Of a stretch of 64,000 nucleotides of DNA, positions 11,707 to 22,173 are shown piece by piece. Numbering within the stretch: position 1 is the stretch's first letter; each line of letters starts with the position of its first letter. Source of the stretch: Sistotremastrum niveocremeum HHB9708 (taxonomy: Eukaryota > Basidiomycota > Agaricomycetes > Sistotremastrales > Sistotremastraceae); NCBI GenBank assembly GCA_001630475.1, contig KV419429.1, positions 81,679-145,678 of the forward strand, read 5' to 3'. The notes below the pieces were generated by a model. The model was not told the origin of the DNA, searched no databases, and saw only the letters and a list, made by a program, of their open reading frames with translations. Both the position numbers and the translations under genes were made by a program.

Positions 11707-14700
11707 TCACGACGTCCCCTCGTCTTCCGCCGGAATGAAGAACAACGGACACTTGCCCGTCGTTTGATGGAAATGAGCATTAACGGCGCCCTTAATCTCA
11801 TCCTTGAGAACCGACCGAATAATGCTGTCCCCACATTTATAACAGAAATGCCTATAGTCAAATCAGACCTCGAGCCCACGTCGATCACAAGAAAAACGTA
11901 CATATTACATCCAGGCGTCCCACACTGACGGAATCAATTAGCGCAAATTGAAGCAGAAAGGAGATAATACGTACAGCCATATGATTACAACCGATAATCC
12001 GTTCGATCGGTGTCTTACATCCTATCCGATCTTCAGTACTCGTGCTGCAAAAATAATCTTAACACGCACCAGGACAATTCTTCCAACCCTCCGCCTCCAT
12101 CAACGCATTCAACTCGTTCTCACCATCACAAGAATGCAATTTCTGGCTCTCTTGATCCGGTCCGACCGTCTGTCCACACGCCTTACACCACACATGATCA
12201 CAGTCGCCGAGCGGACAGTAAATATACTGCAGTTCTTTGTAATCTTCACTATCCACGAATCCAGAGCTCTGACATCTACGAGCAATCTAATCAGAAAAAT
12301 CCAACAGAAAAGTTGATACGACTTACTTTCGACAATCGAGCATAACCGAATATTGCGAGAGCTCTAGATCGATCCACGAATCGTACTGTGCCTGACTCAA
12401 CGCAAGCTGATCCACAAGACCCCGCTGAATAACTATAATCATCGTCAACCACTGCACAAATCACAACAGGAAAATAAATAAGAACTCACATCCAGCATCC
12501 TGTACATCACTCTCCGCCTGACAAACCGGACAAAGAATCGGGAACCGATTCTCCGTCAACTTACTCCCAATATAATCCGTCATACACTCCCTACAAAACT
12601 TATGTCCACACTTCTCCACAAGCGCCACATCATCCACCAAATGCTCATCCATACAAATCGAGCACTCAAACATCTCCTGTCGATTCTCCTCTACAATCCT
12701 CTTAAACTCCGCCTCCTGATCTCTCGTCTGTTGATCCAACTCCCGTTGTAACTGTTCCGCCTCTTCACGTTCTTGAATAACGCGTAATTCAGACTCTTGT
12801 ATCCTCCGCGCACGAGCTTGATTCTCGGCCTCTACCACTCCCATTCCATGCATCTCCATCGCAACCTGTCGACTCTGATAATCCCTCTCCTCCTCGTCCA
12901 ATATCTTCTGGATATAAGCCTGCGTCGCACGATCTTCTTCCTCCTTCTGCATCTTCCGCTCCCTTTCGAGATCTTCCGCAGATCGAGGTCCGCTCTGACG
13001 AACAGGCGAACGAAGAGGCGGTTCTGAAGGAAGGACTTCCCATTCTCCAGTCGAAACCGGACGTTCACGGCGAACACCTCGGGATTCAAGAACGCTCCCA
13101 AGTTCTCGAACGGTCCTCTTTCGACCTAAACTCGGCGCTTGAGGAATTCTAGACTGATCTTCTCCAGATCCAGACGACGACGGATGAACAGGCGGAGCCC
13201 TCAACCCGATCAACGAATTCCGTCTCTCACCTCGGTCTCTCGAACTCGATGCTTCGGAGTTCACAGACGCAGTCGAAGGCTTTCTTCCGAGTCGGAACCT
13301 ATCAACCCTTCAACATTCGGTTCAAAAGAAGGTTAAGATCAACTTACGGTCTCTTCCAAAAGCTCGATTTTCTCTCTCCAGTAAACGGACGAGGGGCATC
13401 CCCCGAACTCCCCCCAGCTCCAGCTCCCGATCCGGAAGCAGAGGGAGAGGCAGGACTTATCGGACTCGCACTCCTCGCACTCCTCGCACTCCTCTCCTCC
13501 CAAGTACTCTCAACCGCATAAGCAGGCGGCTCTCCACTCGGCGGGACAGGCATATGCATATGTCTCTCCTCCCTCCTTCTCGGAGGCGAACGAGGAGGAA
13601 CAGAATGTTGAGTCGGCTGTGCTTGTATCGATGGCTGTTGTCGAGTGTCTCGAGACGATGGACCAGCTTCAGCACCTATCATCTCCCTTTCCCTCTCTCT
13701 CAGAGGAAGCGTATAATTCACCCTCTCATCCGTCGCATGCGTCACCGGAACCATATCATCGGTACGTCCAAATGGATCTTCGTATGATCGATTCACAGCT
13801 TCGCGCATCGGAAGGGTATAATTGACTGAAGGTTCCTCCGCGACAGTCGGCCGATTCGGAGGTCCAGCAGGAGGCGATTGATCATAATCATACGAAGCAC
13901 CCGGGGAAGGAGGATATTGATTCTGCACTGAATATTCGACGATCGGTTCCGGGAAACCCTGGTTTCCGTCATCACGCATAGGAAGTGTATAATTGACCGA
14001 GGGCTCTTCAGCAACATACGGTCGACTCGAAGGTCCAGCAACAGGCTGCTGAACATTCTCAGACCTAGCACGAGGAGGAACAGGAGGAGGAATCGGAGGA
14101 AGAGGTGATTCCGGAATATCAGGCCGACGACGTGTCGGAAGCGGAGGACGAACAGAAGCCGATTCCGGCGAAACCATAACCACATCTGCATTCGCCTTCA
14201 TCGATTCAGGAGAAAGCAAACTCTCATGCGATCCCTCCTCGAGGTCCATCACCTGACTCGTGCCCACAGACTCGACATTCGAAATTGACCCATCGCGACA
14301 TGCACCTGGAAGATCTTCTGGCATCGGAGCAACAGAAGGACCTGAGAACGACGACAAAGTATGATCGCTCGCATTGGGAGGAGGTCGAGTAGGACTGGAT
14401 GTAGGGATCGGAGGCGAAGGAGGTAATCGATTCGGCGGAGGCGGTGGTACGGAACGCGATATAGCAGGTTCAGGGAACGTGGGAATATCCACCATTATAG
14501 GCTCAGGATGTACCGCAGCTTCAGGTGTCATGAAACCGTCCGATTCGTAGGGACTAGAAGCATGGATCGCCAGCGGAGGAAGGAATGGTGCTGGTGGTTC
14601 AGGAGTAGCATGATCTGAAGAATGATCCGGTGGAGGTGGAGGAGGTGCACGATCATGCTGCGGAGGAGCAAGCTGTCGAGAGATGAATTCAAGCGTGATA

Positions 14701-17192
14701 GGCTCGTCTTCTTCAGCAGCAGGTCTGAAATCGGCAGTCGCATCGCCAAAATCAAGGAAATCGCGAACTTCGTTTTCTTCCTCCGCTTCCTTCAAGATCT
14801 CCGGGGGACCAAGGGGAGGCCGAGTAGAAACCGCCGCTGCATTTGCTTCAGATAGCGCCCGAAGACGGAAGAGCTCTGCCTGAATCTCCTCTTTCTCAGA
14901 CGTAAGTCTCCGTATCTTATCCTCATGCTCTCGTGCCTTGGCAGCGCTCGTCATCTCCAAATCCTGCAGATCATCCTTCATCCTCTCAAGAACTCTTGAA
15001 TGCTCCTCCCGCTCCTTCACAGACTCGAAACGGAGCTTCGCATTCTCCGTCATCAAATCCTTAATATCCGCCGTGGACTGAGCATGATGTTCGTCCGACA
15101 ATTCCTTCTCCCTCTCGAGATCGGATTGAGCGATTAAGATCTCCCTCTGAAGATCGTCTTTCTCGGAAGTCAGCTTCCGGATCAACTCTTCAGAGACCTG
15201 TCGTTGACTCTCCAACCGAGTCTGAGCTCTTCCGAGTTCCTGCCCTAGATCGCGAACCTTCTTCTCGAGAGCAGTGAGCTTCTCTTCGGACTGAACGCGC
15301 GCTAGCTCATGAGTAGAGACTATCCGTTGGACTTCATCGCTATCGTAGTACGCAGGCGTGGTATCGTGTCGAATGGTGAGAGGAGGCGAAGCCGTGAGGG
15401 AAATAGGAGAAGGGTAAGGATTGCTAACGAAACCTAAGGAGTTCGTCGGCGGGGATAAGGCCGGTAAACCCGAAGTCGTATTCATCGACGTTGGTGTAGC
15501 ATTCTGCAGCGATCGGGCCTAGTTTGCGTTCATCGCTCAGTATGACTTCGAATAGAAGCTGCTTGAGAACATGCTCCTACCTGCGATCTGGCCTCATCAC
15601 GTTCTGCTTCCAATCGTGCCTGAGTCTCCTTCGCGATATTATTCGTCCAAGTAATCCTTGATTCGAGCTGGGTCTTCTCTTTAAGAAGTTGCATTATCAT
15701 CTCCTGCGCTTCCCGAATCTGCAGATCACGTTCCGTGACATCATCCTCGTTGTCATTGACAATGCGTCGATCAGGACGTGGTCCTCTCGGCGAATTCGGC
15801 GATCGAGCTCTCGAAAGAGATTTCGCATCAGGAGGCTGGAAAGCGACGTCCTGAAGAAGAGTCTGAAGCTCCTTCCTCTCCTTATTCAACAGCCCGTTTT
15901 CTTGTTGAACGGTCGTGAGTCTAGCGTTCGTCCTCCGATTAGCAACCTCGAACTCCTTCAAGTTCAGATCATGCTTCCGCAATTCCGCCTGAAGATCTTC
16001 GACCTGCGCAGCGCGTTCCTTCAGCCTGTCACGTTCGCTAACGAGACTGCGATTCGACGACTGAAGTTCGGCCAGTTCACGACGCATTCGGAAGAGCTCG
16101 AGATTGGCCTGATAGTTTGACCGAGCGTCAGGGAGAAGTCCGTCGATCTGAGCTTCGTCGCCTAATGCGACAAAGAAATTCCCAGAATATTGAGTGAGCT
16201 GCGCAACCATGAGCTCGCCGATATCACCCGTGAGGATATCAGGGTCCATATAGAAGAGGCTTCGAGCGAGGTAATCACAGGTGCCTTCGAGTGATGGGAA
16301 GAGAATGAATGACGCTCCCTTCGTGCCTTTCGCAGATCGGGGATGAGAATCGAAGACGGCGAAGACACCGTCGAGACGGACGTTCTGAGGCATGGGGATG
16401 TAGATGATGGCGACTATCTCAGGAGGCTTGGTGATAACGACAGCTGAAGGTGATGGAGGGTTCGACGAGCGGCGACTATTTTCTCGGAGCGTGCTTTGGA
16501 AAGAAGTCAGATAAATTCAGTCATATAGCCGCGAATCACATACGCTAACAGTCTTCCAAAGGTTTCAAATGAGGTTTGGGCATTCGATTCGCCTACGTGA
16601 CGTAGAGACGATTGAAAGAGGGGTAGTCCACGAATATCTTCGATTTCAAGATGGTCCTGATCAGACCACATACTGGTGATAGCCATCACGCTCTGAGCTA
16701 CACGTCAGCAAATGTAAAGAATATCAATCCAGACGACGAACCTGAAGAAAATCCCGAGAAGAAAGCATCTCAATTAAGTCAACACCATTTCGATTCCGCT
16801 GTTCCAGGACAAGACGAGCCGCATTCATAGCAGCCAATCCACATGCCGACAATCCACCCTGGGTATACTGGCTCGTCCCTTCAAAGCTAATAACAACCTC
16901 TTGACCACTTTGAAGCCTCAACAACGTCGTAGGTGGTTTCCAAGGCACCGGAGGTGGAGGCCTCTGACGATTCTGCTATCATGGTCATCAGTAAACTCTC
17001 AACACAGAACGACGAACAAACCTCCTGCTGCTCATCTCTCGCTCCATTTAACGCACCCACACTTCCTTGAGCGCTGGCCGGCGTGTTTGACGTTGCAGAA
17101 GAAGAACCAGGTCCACGACTCATCATCCCCGCAAACTGCGGCAGACTCAAGCTACCCATGAACGAACTCCCACTCTTCGTCGTCGACGCCAT
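11707..17192 (-). CDS. Cys/DSH protease-like domain - coiled coil - RBR E3 ubiquitin ligase (paralog 1)
   Basis: Eleven exons join in frame into 1657 aa: 17192-17022, 16975-16742, 16692-16544, 16493-15581, 15518-13348, 13298-12490, 12432-12327, 12275-12070, 12021-11975, 11924-11902 and 11851-11707. Residues about 80-270 form a globular domain with GTSQYTQGGLSACGLAAMNA (Cys ~102) and VFAVFDSHPR (Asp ~233, His ~235), like a Cys...Asp-x-His papain-fold peptidase; its deubiquitinase activity is inferred. Next come about 500 residues of coiled coil, then a Pro-rich linker with three VNYTLP(M/L)R repeats. The C-terminus is a complete RBR ligase: RING1 CSICMDEH...CGHKFCREC...CPVC, an IBR, and RING2 CPGCKTPIERIIGCNHM, whose GCNHM cysteine is the expected ubiquitin-accepting residue. 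RBR ligases pass ubiquitin from E2 through this cysteine. A 23-nt micro-exon encodes part of RING2. Confidence 0.85.
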
Positions 17193-17494
17193 TTGAGTCG
17201 AGTTCAAGGCTCAAGAGTATGGTCAAAGGCGGTTGTATGGAGCAAAGAATGTGTCGACAGTTGGATTACTTCAGGCCCGCCTCCGCAGGACATGTCCTAA
17301 GCTCGTTCGTTCCTGGGCGGTGCATCCATCTGGTGCAGTTACCAGGGTTGTCCAATCCGAATATTCGGCTACTTCGTTACCTGCTATATCGGGTATGGTT
17401 GGCGCTCGTTAACTCCGAGCCGAGCCCGTGGAAATTTCCGGAGGCTGTGCTACCTCGTGGACGAGGAAGCAATTAAATTTTTAAAATTCATCCG
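17193..17494. other. 5' flank of paralog 1
   Basis: This is the presumed promoter of the minus-strand gene starting at 17192. No distinctive site is recognised. Confidence 0.4.
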
Positions 17495-18510
17495 TGAGCG
17501 TAGGTTCGACTCAAACTCCGCTCGTTGAAACTCCGCCCCTCCGCCTTGCGGAGGGGTTTGTGAATTTATGGGACTCCGAGGTAAAGCCTCGGGCAGCCTC
17601 TAGTGTCGGCCACACTCTTTCGATTTCTGTGATTTCTTTTTTAATAGTTTATGTAGAGTCGAAGGCATCTTGTAGTAAATTTGGAGAATTTAATCTTGTC
17701 CGCTCTTTGTGCCAAGGGCATGTCAAGTCGCTCGAGGCCAAATTCCTCAAATGCAGTGCGCAAATCATTCTGAGGCCACCGGCTATGGTAACGGGGAGCG
17801 GATAATATACCGACAGGCATTTAGAACGCAGTTGAATACTGAGAGCGGCAGTAGAACGATCCAGAAATATCTTCGAGGTCCCGGAGAACAGAGGTTGCCT
17901 CGGCTATGACATTTTCACACCTCTGACAGAGCGCGTCTCGACTCTTTGCTTGACTCTGGACTTCCTAGATCATGACTGAAAACCCCTTCTCACACGTCAG
18001 CGAGAATACCGAGGGCAATGAAGCTCTGGAGAGTAGATCCTGAGGTGGTGCAGGCTGTCGCGCGAGAGAGAGCGTCAGTCACGTGATGGCATGGACTGGC
18101 AAGATTAAACTGGTTGAGTTACGGGCTCACCAACCGGTCATCAGAATATTCGGGGAAGCATACATGAACTCTCTAGTATATGCCATGTATTGAAATGAGC
18201 GGTGTTTACATTATTTTGAGCCCTCAGAACGTCAGGCACCAACAACTCTAAAAAAATCAGAGGCACCTGTAAGATCGCTCCGGATTTCATATGTGTAGAC
18301 GGAATTAAATATTTTTAAAATTTGTAGTCCATTCCAAAGAGTCACATAATACCTCGTACAAAGTTTCATAATTTTTGAGCGCGTAGCGTTGACGGGAGGA
18401 CGGCGACGAGGCTTAACCAGAAAGTCCCATGATGGCATAAGCCCCTCCTACGGAGGTGTGCCGGAGTACGAAGCGGGGTTTGAATGAGCCTACCGTGAGT
18501 GTACGAAGTA
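17495..18510. mobile_element. Putative non-coding element with imperfect inverted ends
   Basis: The left side (about 17499-17605) and the reverse complement of the right side (about 18385-18505) share an ordered series of blocks: GTAGG(T/C)TC, TCAAAC(T/C)CCGCT, CTCCG, GGAGGGG, ATGGGACT and (A/T)AAGCCTCG. The left arm also contains a strong hairpin, CCCCTCCGC / GCGGAGGGG. The interior has no coding signal. Arm identity is only moderate and no target duplication is clear, so this is a candidate MITE-like or foldback element. Confidence 0.45.
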
Positions 18511-18646
18511 CATACAGGCGTGCGTAGGTTTACAGAGAAAGCGTCGTTATGGGACCAATAGATAATCCAAAGCTGACAACATCATAAAGAAAAAAGCAAA
18601 ACATCATCCAAAACTTTTGTGCAAATGGACAAGTAACGTCCAACGT

Positions 18647-21600
18647 TCACTTGTGTCCGATCTTCGTGGAGTGACTTGAGGTCGTTCTGAGGGCGTTGCT
18701 ATTTTGGATTTCAGCATTAGGAGTATGATTCTTTTTCCCAAACCCCAACCTAGGCAAGGTGTTAACCTCGAACCTCCGCCAACGATCAAACACATACCTC
18801 GACGAAAGACTCGTCTTCTTCCGCATCCCATTATCCACAAACGTGGTCTGTCCATACGCAAGCGCATTCGCCCCATTCCTCAGATCAGTACTCGAAGCAC
18901 TACTCTCCGTTCCCATCCCACCAACTCCAGTATTATACGGCGCATGCATACTCGTACGAGTATCAAAAGCCGAAGGCGGGGGAGAAGGATCCTGCCAAGC
19001 CGTCGCAGAATTATGGTGATATTGCCTATCTTCATTCAAATCCTGGGATTGCTGCATCGTCGAATAAGAGCGAGTCGTAGACGGATTGCTCATCGACATA
19101 GCGGATGAATGACGATCGAACGATCCTTGATTATGGATATGCTGAAGATATTGAACGCCTTCCGTCGTCGATAGATCTTCATGATCATGAGGAGTTGGCG
19201 TTCGTCGAACTGAAGATGTCGTAGCCGTAGGCGATTGCGAAGGATACGACGAATTCGTATCCACATCCCGAATCGAAGGAAGCGGTGGTGAACGGAGTGG
19301 GGTCGTTTCGGAAGGTCCTTTGCCTTTATCTCGATATTCCACCGTCGCAACTGACGTAACCGAAGGCGAAGTCCCGGGGCCAACGGAACTCCTCGACTCC
19401 CGCTCCATCATCAACTCCCTCACTCTCTCCTCCAACGCTCTAACCTGCTCCCCCGCCTCCCCTTCTCCCTTCCAACTTTCTCCAACCTCGTCGCCAAAAG
19501 CTGCATCTCCCACCTCAACTGCTTAACCTCAGTTTCCGCCTTCGCCCCATCCGCAATAACCCTATTCAACTCCTCCTTCATCCCCGCCTTCTTCTCCAAA
19601 CTCTTCTTCAACTCTTCAATCACCGCAAGCAACTTATCTCTCTCCTCCGTCAACTCCTGCACAACCTTCTCCGACTCGCATAGTTTGTCGAGCGCAGATT
19701 CGTTATCCGCACGTATGGATCGAAGTGAATCCTCGACTTCACCGAGCTTATCTTCCGCTTCTCGTCGAGCGGAGGTATGGCCATTGATAAGGACCATCGT
19801 GTCCTCCGAAGGCGAAGTCGAATGCGAAGGAAGAATATGCGATCCGAGATGATCAGTCGAATACCGCGGAGTCAAAGGATACCCCGCAGGGGGAGGAGGG
19901 GGATGCGAAGTATGAGCATGCCCATGCGCTTCAATAATCGACAACTGCCGATCACACTGCGCCGTCAACTTCTCAATCAACGTCTCACTAGCCCCCATCG
20001 CACTCCTCGCATCCCCTCTAACCCTCTCCCTCTCCTGCACAGCAACATCCCTCATCTCCGTCATATGCACCAAAGCACCTTCACAATCCCTCAACCTAAG
20101 TTGAAGATCGTGTATCTCCTTCTGATGAGCTAAGAGCTCCTGATGACGCGTGAGAGTGATGTGATCGGGGTTATGAGATGCGAGTCGGGATTCGAGGATC
20201 CGTTTTTCGTCAACGAGGCGGCGGAGCATATCTTGAGCTTCACGTAGCTCTTCTTCGTCGACAGTCGGGACCGGAAAAGGAAGTGTCGGAGTCGGAGAAA
20301 GAGGAAGAGGACGAGGAGACAGTGCTCGACCCGCTTGGATATTCGCCATATCCCTCGCTTTCGCCCCCTCCGTCAACTGTCCGATAATCCCCTGCATCTC
20401 CTCTTTCTCCCTCCCAAACTCCCCAACAAGACTCTCATTCTTAACCCCCAACATCCTAACCTCATCCTCCTTCGTCCTCAAATTCGCCACCAACCCCAAC
20501 TTCTCCCTCTCAACAACCCTCAATTTCCTCTCCACGACCGACTTCTCATGCTGCGCCAACTCAATAGCAGTCTTCGCTCGTCCTTTCTCCTCTTCCAACT
20601 TTCGCGTTAATTCCTTCACCGAAGCCTGCAACTCGGCTTTATCGTTCAAGCTCTTAAAAAGCTCCAGATTCGCCTCATACGTCGCCTGCACCTCCGTCGG
20701 AACACCGGTCGTCGGCATAGGTGGAGCGATAAAGAACTCTCCCGCGAACTGCGAAAACATCGCTGCCTGCCACTCATTAACACCCTCCAACAACCCCGCA
20801 TCAAAGAAGAACAACTCCTTCGCGAGATGATCCACACATTTTTCCAAACTTCCAAAAAGAACCCATGAAGCTCCTTTTGTGCCTTTATTCGGTCGGGGAT
20901 GGGAGTCGAAGAGGGCGAAGCAGGAAGTGAGCATGTGGTTGTCGGATATGGGAATGTGAATCAGTGCGACGATCTCGGGTGGACGGGTGATGACGACTGC
21001 GCTGAGTCGGCGGGGATTGGGATGATTTGTGCTGAACGATTGAAGGCGACTGTATGATAAATTATTACCAGAGTGGGGATCTAAGAAGAGACGAGACTTA
21101 CAAGAGTAGACTTCGGAATCCATCCGTTGTTAGTGTTTCGTTGGCCGAATCCACATGCTCCAGGTTCGTTCGAAAGAGGGGAAGAGTCCGAATATTTTCG
21201 ACTTCAAGATGCGCAGGATCCGGCCACAATGCACATATAGCCATGATTTCCTACATCCTCTTCATCAGTACAAGAATATGCAAAGACATCAGAGATCAGA
21301 ACGTACCTCAAGACAAAAACTAGTCGCTATCCGCTCAATCAAAGCTCCTGCATCCATCGCACCCGACTGAGCCGCATATCCCATAACAACTCTAACAGCA
21401 TTCATCGACGCAAGTCCACAAGTCGAAGGACCGCCCGAAGCATATTGACTAGTCCCCTCAAAGCTAACGACAACTTCTTGTTTCATGCCTAGCCGGACCA
21501 TCGTCTGAGGCTTCCATGCCTGTTGTCCAGGATGTGGATTGAGATTCGGTGTCTGTCTTTCATCAGTAAACGATTTTCCCTTGACAAGATCGGCAATGCT

Positions 21601-21786
21601 CACTTGAGGATACGATCCGGGGACGGGAGGTCGATTTGAATTCTGCGCCGTCGACATCGGTCGTGTCCCAGGCACAGGTGGAGCATCACTTCGCTCTCCA
21701 ACAATGGCACTTCCACCAGATCCAGAACGAACGCTCGCACTCGTACTCCCAATCTGCGAATTTCTCTGATTATTATTCAGAGCCAT
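18647..21786 (-). CDS. Cys/DSH protease-like domain with coiled coil, no RBR (paralog 2)
   Basis: Exons 21786-21604, 21552-21307, 21250-21102 (149 nt, as in the paralogs) and 21049 onward encode the same N-terminal domain as paralog 1. It has GTSQYASGGPSTCGLASMNA (Cys ~106) and CFALFDSHPR (Asp ~241, His ~243), followed by long coiled coil. The coiled-coil frame runs into a stop at 19420, while a second frame starting near 19513 continues as coiled coil (RALEERVRELMMERE) and a Ser/Thr-rich tail to 18647. They can be joined by an 83-nt intron (19445-19527, GTTAAG...CAG), but its signals are weak, so a frameshift is the alternative. No RING, IBR or RING2 is present here or in the following 1.4 kb. 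This member would keep the putative peptidase and lack ligase activity. Confidence 0.7.
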
Positions 21787-22173
21787 ATCCAATCTTCAAG
21801 CTTCAAGCTTCAAAGTACGATAGAGTGAGTCAAGAAGGAATGGCGGTGAGGTGACCCTGCGTTCGTCGTCCCATCGAGAGCTCAGCTTGAGCGCTGAATA
21901 GCAGTGCGAACATTGGTGAGGTTACTCGGGCCTTTCTGGATCGAGTGAGGCTGTGAGTTCAGGAACGCCACGTGTCAGCGCACACCCAATTGGTCCACCG
22001 GCTTCTGCATTGCCTTTCTTGGCTTTCGGCCACGGCTGGGACTTAGCCGCGCCGAGCCGAACCCTGCACCGATTTTCAATTGTGACATCGCGTGACCCGT
22101 GACCCTCGCGCCTTGCACATCGGACCATCACGCTCCTCATCCTCACTCTCCATCAGTGCAAAAACAGAGCTGA
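21787..22173. promoter_or_regulatory. Divergent promoter region between paralog 2 and CSE1
   Basis: Only 387 bp separate the start codons of the minus-strand paralog 2 and the plus-strand CSE1 gene, so both promoters must lie or overlap here. A CCAAT-type word (CCAATTGG) sits at about 21988. No TATA box is evident. Confidence 0.5.

Noticed and set aside
17495-17530. GGTTCGACTC resembling a tRNA B-box
   Set aside because: No matching A-box, cloverleaf or acceptor stem could be drawn around it; it belongs to an inverted-repeat arm.
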